Source: Legionella nagasakiensis (lineage in GTDB: Bacteria; Pseudomonadota; Gammaproteobacteria; Legionellales; Legionellaceae). Taken from it: a DNA stretch of 64,000 nt. The translations under genes were made by a program, and so were the position numbers. The stretch covers positions 124,001 through 188,000 of the forward strand of contig NZ_CAAAID010000003.1 in NCBI RefSeq assembly GCF_900639915.1. The letters are read 5' to 3'. The notes beneath the pieces are model-generated. The model worked only from the letters and a program-made list of their open reading frames with translations. It had not been told where the DNA came from and made no database searches. The first letter of the stretch is position 1, and every line of letters starts with the position of its first letter. This document shows, in pieces, positions 28,220 to 37,618 of the stretch.

Positions 28220-30069
28220 ACTTTAAAAATACGTGGCAAATAAGCATCTCAATTTTATCACTCATTACTATCATCATTTATGGATTGTTACAGTTATTTC
28301 ATTATCCTTACGCCCAATATTCACTTTTTTTTCTTTTGATTACCGCGGGCTTGCCACTGTTATTTCAAATTCTTTTAAAACTAATAAAAGGTAACTTGGG
28401 TGCAGATATATTGGCAGCTTTAGCTTTGATTACTGGTGTAATTTTACAAGAATATCTTGCATCAGCCTTTATCGTTTTAATGCTGGCCAGTGGTCAGGCA
28501 TTAGAACGATATGCCATGCGAAAAGCCTCATCAGTATTATTGGCGCTTGAACAGCGCATGCCTTTAATTGCTCACCGAAAGACACGTCATCGTATAGAGG
28601 ATACCGAATTAGATCATATAAGAATCGATGATGAAATAGTTGTATATCCCCATGAGACGTGTCCTGTTGATGGTATTGTTATTGAGGGGCATGGCTCAAT
28701 GGATGAATCCTATCTGACAGGAGAACCTTACCAAATCTCAAAAGCACCCGGTGCATCTGTTTTGTCTGGTGCTCTGAATGGAGACTCACCTTTAATTATT
28801 AAAACCACGCGACTTACCTCTAATTCGCGTTATGCATCTATTGTCAAAGTTCTGGGAGAAGCAGAGCAAAAACGTCCCTCAATACGGCGTTTGGGTGATA
28901 AAATAGGCATGTTTTTTGGGCTAATTGCCTTGATATTTGCTGTTTTAGCCTGGTATATATCGGGTGATTCCATTCGATTTCTTGCCGTACTGGTTATCGC
29001 CACGCCTTGTCCTTTACTAATAGCAATCCCTATTACTATTATTAGTGCTATCTCTAAAGCTGCAAAACAATCGATTATTATTAAAGACCCAACGGTGGTT
29101 GAACAATTACCCATCTGCAAAACGGCCATTTTTGATAAAACAGGTACCCTAACTTATGGTCGGCCAACCTTAACAGATATCAACGTAACTGCTGATTATA
29201 CAAGAGAGAAGGTTCTTCAATATGTTGCCAGTCTTGAGCGTTATTCTAAACATCCTCTTTCATTTGCACTTTTGAATGCAGCAGAAAAGGAACGTATTGC
29301 GCTTCTTGAAACATCGAACGTTTCTGAAATACCTGGTCAAGGATTGCAAGGAACAATTCATAATCAAAAAATACATATCACTGGAAGAAAAAAGCTATTG
29401 AAAATTCACCCAGAATTTAAGTCTACGCTTCCCAGCGAGAAATCTGGTCTTGAATGCATTGTGATAATCGATAATATTGTTGCTGCAACGCTAAACTTTC
29501 ATGATCCGGCTCGCCCTGAAACGAAGTCTTTTATCAGCCATTTAAAACCAGCTCATCATTTTAACAAAATAATGATTGTTTCTGGTGATAGAGAGTCGGA
29601 GGTTAACTATCTTGGAACGCACTTAGGGGTGGCTGAAATTCATGCTTCTCAAACACCAGAGCAAAAGCTCGATATTGTGCGTGAAGAAGTGAAAAAGGCT
29701 CCCACAGTTTTTATGGGTGATGGTATTAATGACGCACCGGCTTTAACTGCCGCGACAGTAGGAATCGCATTTGGGGAATTCAGTAATGTAACAGCAGAAG
29801 CTGCTAGTGCTGTAATTATGGAAAATACCTTTAACAAAGTAGATGAGCTTTTTCATCTAAGCTTAAAAACAAGAAAAATTGTATTACAAAGTGCTCTTGG
29901 GGGTATGGGATTGAGCGTCATTGGTATGTGCTTTGCAGCACTGGGTTATGTTCCTCCTGTCACCGGAGCTATTATTCAGGAATTTATTGATGTCATTGCT
30001 ATTATGAATGCCTTGAGATTAACCTGGGAAAGAAATATTAAAATTGATTTACCACTTTATGGCGTATAA
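28216..30069 (+). CDS. Heavy-metal P1B-type ATPase with CPL motif
   Basis: A 617-residue metal-translocating ATPase. Visible parts are the actuator loop TGEP (168-171), the membrane motif ATPCPLLIAIP with Cys265-Pro-Leu, the phosphorylation site DKTGT (Asp307), the HP dipeptide in YSKHPLSFAL, and GDGINDAP. It lacks an N-terminal metal-binding domain, and the intramembrane motif is CPL instead of the CPC of Cu and Zn/Cd pumps, so the ion cannot be named. It is the cargo gene of the inverted-repeat cassette, starting as ATGA on the intended recombinase stop. Confidence 0.9.
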   Translation: MNFKNTWQISISILSLITIIIYGLLQLFHYPYAQYSLFFLLITAGLPLLFQILLKLIKGNLGADILAALALITGVILQEYLASAFIVLMLASGQALERYAMRKASSVLLALEQRMPLIAHRKTRHRIEDTELDHIRIDDEIVVYPHETCPVDGIVIEGHGSMDESYLTGEPYQISKAPGASVLSGALNGDSPLIIKTTRLTSNSRYASIVKVLGEAEQKRPSIRRLGDKIGMFFGLIALIFAVLAWYISGDSIRFLAVLVIATPCPLLIAIPITIISAISKAAKQSIIIKDPTVVEQLPICKTAIFDKTGTLTYGRPTLTDINVTADYTREKVLQYVASLERYSKHPLSFALLNAAEKERIALLETSNVSEIPGQGLQGTIHNQKIHITGRKKLLKIHPEFKSTLPSEKSGLECIVIIDNIVAATLNFHDPARPETKSFISHLKPAHHFNKIMIVSGDRESEVNYLGTHLGVAEIHASQTPEQKLDIVREEVKKAPTVFMGDGINDAPALTAATVGIAFGEFSNVTAEAASAVIMENTFNKVDELFHLSLKTRKIVLQSALGGMGLSVIGMCFAALGYVPPVTGAIIQEFIDVIAIMNALRLTWERNIKIDLPLYGV

Positions 30070-30083
30070 AAACTCATTGGTTT

Positions 30084-30106
30084 GGGCTGGATATGCGGTA
30101 AAACCC
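30084..30106 (-). repeat. Right terminal inverted repeat of the cassette
   Basis: Reverse complement of the left repeat with one mismatch. It lies 14 bases after the ATPase stop. Confidence 0.8.
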
Positions 30107-30112
30107 GATCTT
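30107..30112. repeat. Right 6-base target-site duplication (GATCTT)
   Basis: Direct copy of 27420-27425. Its last two bases belong to the hemJ stop codon (TTA, 30111-30113, on the plus strand), so insertion left hemJ intact. Confidence 0.7.
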
Positions 30113-30536
30113 AAAATGGCTTAACCACAACCAAGAAAACAATTGCGATCAATAAAATGGTTGGCAGCTCATTAAACACTCGAAAGAAAATAGAGGAGTG
30201 CGTGCTGCTATCTTTTGCAAATTGCTTGACAAAATGGCCGCAAGTTAAATGATAAACCCATAAAAAAAGAACAAGCATAAGCTTGGCATGCATCCAGCCA
30301 GCATGAAAATAATACTGTGGATTATAATTAAACAATATAATCCCAAAGAGCGTTGTAAGCACCGCGGAAGGCCAGATAATGCTATAATATAGGCGCCTTT
30401 CCATTAACTTAAAGCGCGCCATACTAACCTCATCTGCGGCGTCTGCATGATAAACAAATAACCTTGGCAAATAAAACAGACCTGCAAACCAGGCGACCAT
30501 CGCGATAACATGAAATGCTTTTATTACTAACATCAT
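30111..30536 (-). CDS. hemJ: Protoporphyrinogen IX oxidase HemJ
   Basis: A 141-residue membrane protein of the HemJ (UPF0093) family, which oxidises protoporphyrinogen IX in haem synthesis in many Gram-negatives. The opening MMLVIKAFHVIAMVAWFAGLFYLPRLFVYHA is diagnostic and carries the conserved His; the family Lys is in GWMHAKLMLVLFLW. Four membrane helices are apparent. ATG 30536 matches family starts and follows the upstream stop; an ATG at 30557 inside the terC-like gene would add seven residues. The GGAAAGG before it could serve either. Confidence 0.93.
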   Translation of the reverse strand: MMLVIKAFHVIAMVAWFAGLFYLPRLFVYHADAADEVSMARFKLMERRLYYSIIWPSAVLTTLFGIILFNYNPQYYFHAGWMHAKLMLVLFLWVYHLTCGHFVKQFAKDSSTHSSIFFRVFNELPTILLIAIVFLVVVKPF

Positions 30537-30540
30537 CAAG

Positions 30541-31272
30541 CTATGAACCTTTCCCATTCGTTTTCTTTTTCAATCTGCGAGATTGTCTAAGCAAGTTTAG
30601 TGATTCTACGCCAAGCGAAAATCCCATTGCAAAATAAACATAGCCTCGCGGAATATGAAAAGAAAAACTATCAGCGATTAAAATCATCCCTATTAGCATT
30701 AAAAAACTAAGGGCCAACATTTTTACCGTAGGAAATTTTTCAATAAAACGACTGACCGGCTCGCTAGCATAAATCATAACAAGTATTGCGCAAGTGATGG
30801 CTAAAGCCATAACCCAGTAACGTGTCGTTAAACCTATTGCCGTCAACACACTATCAAGTGAAAAAATAATATCCATTAAGGCAACCTGGATTACCACACC
30901 TTTGAAGGTAACTAAAGCCTTTCCTCTTTCATGTAGCTCCGTCTCACCAATCCCTACTTCAAAATGAATTTCCTGAGTTGCTTTAGCAATTAAGAAACTA
31001 CCACCAACAAATAAAAAAAGATCCCGAATTGAATAGTTAAAATCACCAATAGTAATGAATGGTTTAGACAATCTCACCAACCATACCGCAAAAGCCAACA
31101 GTAAAAGGCGCGTCATCCACGCAAAAGTAAGCCCCCATCGTCGTGCTTTTTTACGCTGCTCGCTGGGTAATTTTTCAGTTAAGATTGATAAAAACACCAA
31201 ATTATCAATGCCAAGAACAATTTCCAAAATAATCAAGGCAAATAAACTTAATATAATTTCTAATAATTCCAT
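30541..31272 (-). CDS. TerC family membrane protein
   Basis: A 243-residue polytopic protein of the TerC/YgjT-type family. The acidic intramembrane motifs LEIVLGIDNLVFLSIL near the start and DIIFSLDSVLTAIGL in the middle are the family signature, and the ending ESLNLLRQSRRLKKK is typical. Members are linked to metal (Mn) export during exoenzyme metalation or to tellurite resistance; which applies here is unknown. The 3' end overlaps or abuts hemJ, suggesting co-transcription. Confidence 0.88.
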   Translation of the reverse strand: MELLEIILSLFALIILEIVLGIDNLVFLSILTEKLPSEQRKKARRWGLTFAWMTRLLLLAFAVWLVRLSKPFITIGDFNYSIRDLFLFVGGSFLIAKATQEIHFEVGIGETELHERGKALVTFKGVVIQVALMDIIFSLDSVLTAIGLTTRYWVMALAITCAILVMIYASEPVSRFIEKFPTVKMLALSFLMLIGMILIADSFSFHIPRGYVYFAMGFSLGVESLNLLRQSRRLKKKTNGKGS

Positions 31273-31367
31273 TGATCACTTGAATATAAGTTTTTATTTA
31301 AGATTATCTCTTATTTATTCAATTATAAAGACCATCTATACTGATATCAAAACTTAAATGTTAACGA

Positions 31368-31396
31368 TTCACTTTCGTTTTCACCTTAGCTATAAT
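31368..31396 (+). promoter_or_regulatory. Sigma-70 promoter of pcnB-folK
   Basis: TTCACT (31368-31373) and a perfect TATAAT (31391-31396) are spaced by 17 bases and lie 26 bases upstream of the GTG start of pcnB. Confidence 0.5.
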
Positions 31397-31421
31397 ATTG
31401 TGCTAATTTTCAAGGACTCAG

Positions 31422-32762
31422 GTGGCACCAATCATTAAATTAATTAAAAAGCTGTTGCGCAAATCCAAAACCAGCACATCTTCTATTGATTCCGGCTATA
31501 TTATTCCTCGCAACCAGCACCATATTTCAAAGACGGACATCAGCATCAATGCTCTAAAAGTATTAAACCGTCTAAACAGTACGGGATTTGAAGCCTACCT
31601 CGTCGGGGGCAGCGTGCGGGATTTATTTTTACGCAAAGCGCCTAAAGACTTTGATATAGCAACCAATGCGACACCAAATCAAATCAAAGACTTATTCCGT
31701 AATGCCCGCATTATCGGTCGACGATTTAAGCTTGTTCATATCATTTTTCATCGGGAAATTATTGAAGTAGCCACCTTTCGCAGTCATGAAGCAGCTGACA
31801 CCCAACAGTTAACAAACGATCGCGGCATGTTAATTCGTGATAATGTGTACGGAACCCTAGAAGAAGATGCATGGCGACGTGATTTTACGATTAACTCCCT
31901 GTACTACAACATTGATGATTACTCCATTGTTGATCTTACCGGCGGAGTTAAGGACATTAATGCGCGTCTGATTCGCATCATTGGAAACCCCACCACTCGG
32001 TATAAGGAAGATCCCGTTCGCATGTTACGAGCGATTCGCTTTTGTGCCAAATTGCATTTTGGACTTGAAGCAAAAACCGCTGCCCCTCTATTAGAGTTAA
32101 GCACCCTTATTCGCCATGTATCTGGTTCGCGATTATTCGATGAAATGACAAAAATTTATCAGTGTGGTGAGGCGGAATCAGTACAAAATTTGCTTGTAAA
32201 ATATGGTTTATTTGCTCAGCTTTTTCCTCTAACCAATAAGCTTCTAAAAAGTAATTATCCGGTCAATGCACTCATTGGAATTGCCCTGGAAAATACTGAC
32301 ACACGCGTACGTGATAATAAACCGGTAACGCCGGCTTTTTTATTTGCTGTTTTTCTATGGTTTCCCTTAATCGCATGTGCTGACCAATTAAAAAAAGAAG
32401 GCTTGGAGCCCTTACCTGCACTGGAAAAAGCGATGTCGCAGGTTATTACCGAACAAAATCAAATCATTACTATCCCCAAACGATATAGCCAAATCATGCG
32501 TGAAATGTGGATCATGCAATATCGATTTCCTAAACGAAATGGCAAACGTGCCTTTAACTTACTGCAACATCCTCGTTTTCGTGCCGCTTATGATTTTCTT
32601 GCACTTCGAGCCTTGGCTGGTGATGAATCCATGGATCTTGCACAGTGGTGGACCACATTCCAAGAAGAAGATGAAGCTAGACAACATGAAATGGTTGCTG
32701 CTTTATCACCGCCAACACCATATAAACGACGTCGACGTTATAAGCCTAAAATGCCGTCATGA
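31422..32762 (+). CDS. pcnB: Poly(A) polymerase I
   Basis: A 446-residue class II nucleotidyltransferase that adds 3' poly(A) tails to RNA and so promotes decay. The catalytic head has LVGGSVRDLFLRKAPKDFDIATNA with the DxD pair, followed by GRRFKLVHI and RRDFTINSLYYN. The C-terminus (HPRFRAAYDFLALRA, then the basic tail YKRRRRYKPKMPS) separates PcnB from CCA-adding enzymes. The GTG start follows AAGGACTCAG. folK follows with a four-base overlap, the usual pairing. Confidence 0.95.
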   Translation: MAPIIKLIKKLLRKSKTSTSSIDSGYIIPRNQHHISKTDISINALKVLNRLNSTGFEAYLVGGSVRDLFLRKAPKDFDIATNATPNQIKDLFRNARIIGRRFKLVHIIFHREIIEVATFRSHEAADTQQLTNDRGMLIRDNVYGTLEEDAWRRDFTINSLYYNIDDYSIVDLTGGVKDINARLIRIIGNPTTRYKEDPVRMLRAIRFCAKLHFGLEAKTAAPLLELSTLIRHVSGSRLFDEMTKIYQCGEAESVQNLLVKYGLFAQLFPLTNKLLKSNYPVNALIGIALENTDTRVRDNKPVTPAFLFAVFLWFPLIACADQLKKEGLEPLPALEKAMSQVITEQNQIITIPKRYSQIMREMWIMQYRFPKRNGKRAFNLLQHPRFRAAYDFLALRALAGDESMDLAQWWTTFQEEDEARQHEMVAALSPPTPYKRRRRYKPKMPS

Positions 32763-33301
32763 CTCATTGTTATTTAGGATTAGGCAGTAATTTGAGCTGG
32801 CCTCAACGTCAATTGAATCAAGCAATAGCAAACATTAAAAAATTACCTCGAACAAAGATTATCAAATCCTCCAGTTTCTACTTCAGTAACCCAATGGGTA
32901 GCCGTTTTCAGCCCCGATATTGCAACATGGTATTAGCCATTCATACGACGCTCTCAGCTAGACACTTATTACGCTCTTGTCAAGCCATTGAAAAAAAGCA
33001 CCAAAGAATACGTAAAAAAAAGTGGGGGGCACGTACATTAGATATCGATGTATTACTGTATGGTGCACAAAGCATCAATACATATGATTATGTTGTGCCC
33101 CACCGAGAAATCATGAAGCGTGATTTCGTGCTTATTCCTTTGCTGGAAATTGCTCCGAATCTGACATTACCAGATGGCAAGAAGATAGAAAATGGCCTTG
33201 TGCATTGCACGCGTTTTATTATTGCATGTTCTTTGAAAAACACGGGTTTTGTTGAGTGCTTGCCAAATACTCCTCACTTAATAGAGTCTAAAATAGGTTG
33301 A
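32759..33301 (+). CDS. folK: 2-amino-4-hydroxy-6-hydroxymethyldihydropteridine pyrophosphokinase
   Basis: A 180-residue HPPK of folate synthesis that pyrophosphorylates hydroxymethyl-dihydropterin. LGLGSNLSWPQRQLNQAI begins the fold, and the Mg/ATP motif RTLDIDVLLYG and the VPHREIMKRDFVLIPLLEIAP segment are clear. It starts inside the pcnB stop (ATGA), so translation is likely coupled. Confidence 0.96.
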   Translation: MTHCYLGLGSNLSWPQRQLNQAIANIKKLPRTKIIKSSSFYFSNPMGSRFQPRYCNMVLAIHTTLSARHLLRSCQAIEKKHQRIRKKKWGARTLDIDVLLYGAQSINTYDYVVPHREIMKRDFVLIPLLEIAPNLTLPDGKKIENGLVHCTRFIIACSLKNTGFVECLPNTPHLIESKIG

Positions 33302-33359
33302 TATTATTGATTCCAATCCATTAAACTTGAGCAAGTTTACCTTAGGTTAAGAGGGATTT

Positions 33360-33779
33360 GTGTACACGAATATATTACATCCAACCGATTTAAGTAGAAA
33401 TCACTTTCAAATGAGTGAAAAGGCAGTAGAAATTGCAAAATGTTTTAATGCCAAACTGTTTCTATTGCACGTGATTGAGCCTCCTCCTTCACTGCAGTTA
33501 GCGCAAGGGCTTGGATTTGCCGAATTCGATAAACCACTCAAAGAAGATGCCTGGGCAGTGATGAACCTATTAGGCGAAGCACTGAACATTCCTGCTAGCC
33601 AACAATTTGTTGAAGTAGGATCAATTAAAATGCACGTTCTTCAAAAAGTGAATGAACTTGCTTGTAATCTCATTATTATTGGCCGTCACAGACCAACAAC
33701 CCTGCCTGCATTTCTTGGTAGCACGGCACATGCCGTCGTTCATCATGCAACCTGTGATGTTCTTACGTTGAGAAATTAA
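33360..33779 (+). CDS. Universal stress protein (UspA family)
   Basis: A 139-residue single Usp domain. ILHPTDLSRNHFQMSEKAVEIAK is the family start and the C-terminal GRHRPTTLPAFLGSTAHAVVHHATCDVLTLR holds a GxxxxxxxxGS(T) pattern close to the ATP-binding loop. The GTG start follows AGAGGG. A strong terminator follows at 33839, so it ends a transcript. Confidence 0.9.
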   Translation: MYTNILHPTDLSRNHFQMSEKAVEIAKCFNAKLFLLHVIEPPPSLQLAQGLGFAEFDKPLKEDAWAVMNLLGEALNIPASQQFVEVGSIKMHVLQKVNELACNLIIIGRHRPTTLPAFLGSTAHAVVHHATCDVLTLRN

Positions 33780-33838
33780 CTGGATAATCGACATGTCACA
33801 AATAGACCTACTGTGAAAGCAAAGTATCAATGCCCCAC

Positions 33839-33870
33839 AACGACACCTTGTTTATTTAAGGTGTCGTTTT
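33839..33870 (+). terminator. Rho-independent terminator after usp
   Basis: AACGACACCTT (33839-33849) pairs perfectly with AAGGTGTCGTT (33858-33868) around an 8-base loop, ending in TTTT. It serves usp and may also act for the minus-strand lipoprotein gene. Confidence 0.8.
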
Positions 33871-33900
33871 CAAGTTCCAGAATAAGAAATCAATCGCTGG

Positions 33901-34080
33901 TTAATACCAACTGTATCCATAACCATAACAGGGATTGCATGTCGCACAGCAGGTAGAAGTCGTAGTCACATAGGTTGTTCTTGTTGGGCATGTTGAGCCA
34001 CAGGAAGCAGTATATACACCACAACTAGATAACGCCAAGCTTGAAATAAGAATACATAAAGGAATTAGAAGTCGTTTCAT
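33901..34080 (-). CDS. Small cysteine-rich lipoprotein
   Basis: A 59-residue ORF with a clear lipoprotein signal: MKRLLIPLCILISSLALSSC, with lipobox LSSC and the lipidated Cys at residue 20. The mature part is only 40 residues. Besides the lipidated Cys it has six more (27, 31, 44, 45, 48, 51), is rich in Thr, and ends YGYGYSWY. AGGA lies nine bases upstream of the ATG. I recognise no family. The cysteine spacing (CxxxC, CCxxCxxC) could bind metal or form disulphides. It is divergent from another small exported protein. Confidence 0.7.
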   Translation of the reverse strand: MKRLLIPLCILISSLALSSCGVYTASCGSTCPTRTTYVTTTSTCCATCNPCYGYGYSWY

Positions 34081-34256
34081 GGTAGCGTCCTTGTCATATT
34101 ATGATTTGTAAGAATATTATACATTATGAATTTTAATTTAACAAATGATAGGCTAACTTATCCTTACAGTAAGTCATAGTTTACCAGGAAAAATGAGCAA
34201 TTTATTTACTATTCGTCTATAATTTAAAATGCTATTCATAAGCAAAGGATTGAATT

Positions 34257-34565
34257 ATGAACACCTACATTCATCAGAACAATATTTATCTAGCCTCAAT
34301 ACTTGCATTATCATTGTTTTTATTGAGTTTATCGTTTGTACCTGCCGCGCATGCAAATTCGACTGCAGGCTATATTGCAGAAACAGCATCAGCGCCACTT
34401 GTCTTAAGCTATTATTATGGCCCTTACCCACGACATCGATATGGACCTAGATATAGATATAGTCGCTATTGGACAGGCTGGCAACGTATTAACCGTTATT
34501 GCAAACAACGATGTTTAGTCAATCGTTGGGGACGTGTTATCCGTTGCGTACGACGTTGTTATTAA
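34257..34565 (+). CDS. Small exported Tyr/Arg-rich protein
   Basis: A 102-residue protein with an N-terminal hydrophobic signal (residues 10-33, probable cleavage after AHA, residues 31-33). The mature part is very basic and aromatic: YYYGPYPRHRYGPRYRYSRY, then four cysteines in RYCKQRCLVNRWGRVIRCVRRCY. CxxxC occurs twice (82/86 and 97/101), suggesting two disulphides. AAAGGA precedes the ATG. No family is recognised; similar short YR-rich exported proteins occur in Legionella, from memory. A role at the envelope or in nucleic-acid or LPS binding would be guesswork. Confidence 0.7.
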   Translation: MNTYIHQNNIYLASILALSLFLLSLSFVPAAHANSTAGYIAETASAPLVLSYYYGPYPRHRYGPRYRYSRYWTGWQRINRYCKQRCLVNRWGRVIRCVRRCY

Positions 34566-34603
34566 TCCATGTACGTCATCAACAGACATTCCTGCAATTC
34601 TTT

Positions 34604-34643
34604 ATTTAACCTGGTCAATACATAAGCATGAACCAGGTTAAAT
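34604..34643 (+). terminator. Hairpin after the YR-rich gene
   Basis: ATTTAACCTGGT (34604-34615) is perfectly complementary to ACCAGGTTAAAT (34632-34643) with a 16-base loop. There is no true T-tract, so termination strength is uncertain. Confidence 0.5.
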
Positions 34644-34779
34644 AGATTTACAGACTAGAGTTATCCCAACTCACGAATCGTCATCCATTACTCATCCGTT
34701 CTTTTAAAAAGCAGAATACCCTCATGAAAACTTTTCAATTTTAAGATATGATTGCCATTTTGATTTCAGGAGCTGGTTT

Positions 34780-37452
34780 ATGCAAGTAGGTCAAGACAGT
34801 CTATCCACTCACAGTCAATTACACGTTGATGGCAAAACGTATCATTATTACAGTCTTAAAGAAGCTGAAAAAAAACATTTTAAAGGAATCAGCCGATTAC
34901 CCTATTCTCTTAAGGTTTTATTTGAAAATTTATTGCGGTTTGAGGATGGGCATACCGTCACTACGGATGACATTAAGGCCATTGCGGATTGGTTAGACAC
35001 CAGAAGCTCACAACACGAAATCGCCTATCGACCGGCCCGTGTATTAATGCAAGACTTTACCGGTGTTCCTGCGGTCGTTGATCTGGCTGCCATGCGGGAT
35101 GCTATTGAAAAAATGGGAGGTAATGCCGAGAAAATTTCTCCGTTATCGCCAGTAGATTTAGTCATTGACCATTCAATCATGGTCGACCAATACGCTTCCC
35201 AAGAAGCGATGAAAATCAACACAGCCATTGAAATGCAACGTAATAAAGAGCGTTATGAGTTTTTGCGTTGGGGACAAAAAGCGTTTGCTAATTTTCAAGT
35301 GGTTCCCCCTGGCACAGGCATATGCCACCAAGTGAATTTAGAATACCTTGGCAAAACGGTATGGAGCAGCGAGCAAAATGGCATGCATTATGCCTACCCC
35401 GATACGCTCGTCGGCACAGATTCCCACACGACAATGATTAATGGCTTAGGTGTTCTGGGCTGGGGTGTAGGGGGAATTGAAGCGGAAGCAGCCATGCTCG
35501 GCCAACCTGTATCAATGCTTATTCCTGAAGTCATTGGCTTTAAATTGACCGGTAAATTAAAAGAGGGAATCACTGCAACCGACTTGGTTTTAACAGTAAC
35601 GCAAATGTTACGACAAAAAGGGGTGGTTGGTAAATTTGTGGAATTCTATGGTTCAGGTCTTGCCCAATTGCCTCTTGCCGATCGTGCTACCATTTCAAAT
35701 ATGGCTCCTGAATATGGTGCAACTTGCGGATTTTTTCCTGTTGACCACGAAACACTACGCTATCTTCGTCTAACGGGCCGTGATGAACATACCATTGCTT
35801 TGGTTGAAACGTATTGTAAAGCACAAGGACTTTGGTACGATGAAGAGGCAAGCGACCCACTCTTTACCGATACGATAAGTTTGGATCTTGACACCGTTGA
35901 ACCTTCATTGGCGGGCCCCAAACGCCCTCAGGATAAAGTAACGTTAAGCACTCTGCCGCAAGAATTCTCTGCTTTCCTGAAACAGGCTGACAAAATACAA
36001 GAAAAGGACAAAACATTTACGGTAAAAAATGAAGACTTTACGCTCAGCCATGGGGATGTCGTCATCGCTGCCATCACAAGTTGTACGAATACATCAAATC
36101 CAAATGTTCTAATGGCAGCAGGATTGGTTGCCAAAAAAGCCATTGAGAAAGGATTACAAAGAAAACCCTGGGTCAAATCATCTCTGGCTCCTGGCTCAAA
36201 AGTTGTCACAGACTATTTAAAACAAGCAGGCTTACAAACCTATCTCGATCAATTAGGGTTCAATTTAGTCGGTTATGGCTGCACAACATGCATTGGTAAT
36301 TCTGGTCCATTACCCAATTCCATCGCCGAAAGCATCACAGATCATGATTTAGTGGTGTGCTCTGTATTATCCGGAAACCGTAACTTTGAAGGACGCGTGC
36401 ATCCTCAGGTACGAGCAAACTGGCTTGCATCCCCCCCGTTGGTCGTCGCCTATGCATTAACGGGCACAACCTGCATTGATTTAACTCAAGACTCTATAGG
36501 TAAAGATAAAGAAGGTAAGGACGTCTATCTCAAAGATATTTGGCCAACACACCTAGAAGTTGCCTCTGAAGTTGCAAAAGTCAATGGCAGCATGTTCAAG
36601 AAAGAATACTCTGAAGTGTTTAAAGGCGATGAGCAATGGCAAGCCATCCAAACCAGTCATGGCAAAACCTATGAATGGAATGAATATTCAACCTATATCC
36701 AACATCCACCATTTTTTCAAGACTTAAAAGAACATCCAGAACCTATTAAACCAGTGAATAAAGCCTATATTCTGGCTCTTTTAGGAGACTCAATTACCAC
36801 CGATCACATCTCGCCGGCCGGCGCAATTAAAGCGAATTCCCCCGCAGGTCTTTATTTAAAATCCAAAGGAGTGAGTGAAACGGACTTTAACTCCTATGGC
36901 TCACGACGCGGCAATCATGAAGTTATGATGCGTGGCACATTCGCCAATATTCGTATCCGTAACGAAATGACCCCAGGAGTAGAAGGTGGTGTTACTCGAC
37001 ATATTCCGACCAATAAAACGATGCCAATCTATGATGCAGCCATGCTTTATCAGCAAAAACAACAACCATTAGTGGTTATTGCTGGTAAAGAATATGGAAC
37101 AGGCTCTTCGCGTGACTGGGCAGCCAAAGGCACCAACTTATTAGGGGTTAAAGCAGTCATCACAGAAAGCTTCGAACGTATTCATCGTTCAAACCTCATC
37201 GGAATGGGTGTTTTACCGTTACAGTTTCTTCCTGGCACAACCCGAAACACCCTGCAGCTTAAGGGTAGTGAACGAATTAGTATTGCCGTGAATGATTCGC
37301 TAAGACCAGGTGATCTGCTCGATGTTACTATTAGTCGCGAAGATGGTAGTGAACAACACATTGAGGTATTGTGTCGAATTGATACACTGAATGAACTTGA
37401 ATATTATCGGCATGGTGGGATTTTACAATATGTTCTGCGAAATCTGAAATAA
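34780..37452 (+). CDS. acn: Aconitate hydratase
   Basis: An 890-residue AcnA/IRP-type aconitase of the TCA cycle. The 4Fe-4S ligands are in [11 protein letters not shown] and [13 protein letters not shown]. Other hallmarks are [42 protein letters not shown], and the swivel-domain [16 protein letters not shown] and [21 protein letters not shown]. It may also hydrate 2-methylaconitate, since no AcnD accompanies prpBCD. The L. pneumophila homologue is the major iron-containing protein. Confidence 0.97.
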   Translation: MQVGQDSLSTHSQLHVDGKTYHYYSLKEAEKKHFKGISRLPYSLKVLFENLLRFEDGHTVTTDDIKAIADWLDTRSSQHEIAYRPARVLMQDFTGVPAVVDLAAMRDAIEKMGGNAEKISPLSPVDLVIDHSIMVDQYASQEAMKINTAIEMQRNKERYEFLRWGQKAFANFQVVPPGTGICHQVNLEYLGKTVWSSEQNGMHYAYPDTLVGTDSHTTMINGLGVLGWGVGGIEAEAAMLGQPVSMLIPEVIGFKLTGKLKEGITATDLVLTVTQMLRQKGVVGKFVEFYGSGLAQLPLADRATISNMAPEYGATCGFFPVDHETLRYLRLTGRDEHTIALVETYCKAQGLWYDEEASDPLFTDTISLDLDTVEPSLAGPKRPQDKVTLSTLPQEFSAFLKQADKIQEKDKTFTVKNEDFTLSHGDVVIAAITSCTNTSNPNVLMAAGLVAKKAIEKGLQRKPWVKSSLAPGSKVVTDYLKQAGLQTYLDQLGFNLVGYGCTTCIGNSGPLPNSIAESITDHDLVVCSVLSGNRNFEGRVHPQVRANWLASPPLVVAYALTGTTCIDLTQDSIGKDKEGKDVYLKDIWPTHLEVASEVAKVNGSMFKKEYSEVFKGDEQWQAIQTSHGKTYEWNEYSTYIQHPPFFQDLKEHPEPIKPVNKAYILALLGDSITTDHISPAGAIKANSPAGLYLKSKGVSETDFNSYGSRRGNHEVMMRGTFANIRIRNEMTPGVEGGVTRHIPTNKTMPIYDAAMLYQQKQQPLVVIAGKEYGTGSSRDWAAKGTNLLGVKAVITESFERIHRSNLIGMGVLPLQFLPGTTRNTLQLKGSERISIAVNDSLRPGDLLDVTISREDGSEQHIEVLCRIDTLNELEYYRHGGILQYVLRNLK

Positions 37453-37483
37453 CTGACGAATATTGCTTATCTTAAGTTCAACC

Positions 37484-37513
37484 AGAATCCTGGCTGCTAA
37501 CAGCCTGGATTCT
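37484..37513 (+). terminator. Terminator hairpin after acn
   Basis: AGAATCCTGGCTG and CAGCCTGGATTCT form a 13-base stem with one mismatch around CTAA, followed by CATTT. Confidence 0.6.
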
Positions 37514-37618
37514 CATTTAACAAGTTTATCACTTAAAAAGCGTTATATTTTTGAAAAGTTCTATCAATCATTAATTGTAGAATAATTCAAAGAAATGCTA
37601 TCCCCAAAAGGAATCATT

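Larger units (their letters stand above)
27426..30106. mobile_element. 2.68-kb inverted-repeat cassette: serine recombinase plus metal P-type ATPase
   Basis: The segment is bounded by 23-base inverted repeats (22 of 23 identical) and flanked by the direct repeat GATCTT, a 6-base target duplication. It contains only a frameshifted serine recombinase and a metal-transporter ATPase, overlapping by four bases. No transposase is present, so it was probably moved in trans, as described for mobile insertion cassettes. The right target repeat overlaps the hemJ stop codon. Removing the cassette and one repeat copy joins rubA and hemJ as convergent genes about 10 bases apart. About 150 bases of noncoding DNA inside the left repeat could hold the recombinase site. 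Confidence 0.75.

Noticed and set aside
31422..32762. CCA-adding enzyme
   Set aside because: The long basic C-terminal tail and the folK neighbour point to poly(A) polymerase.
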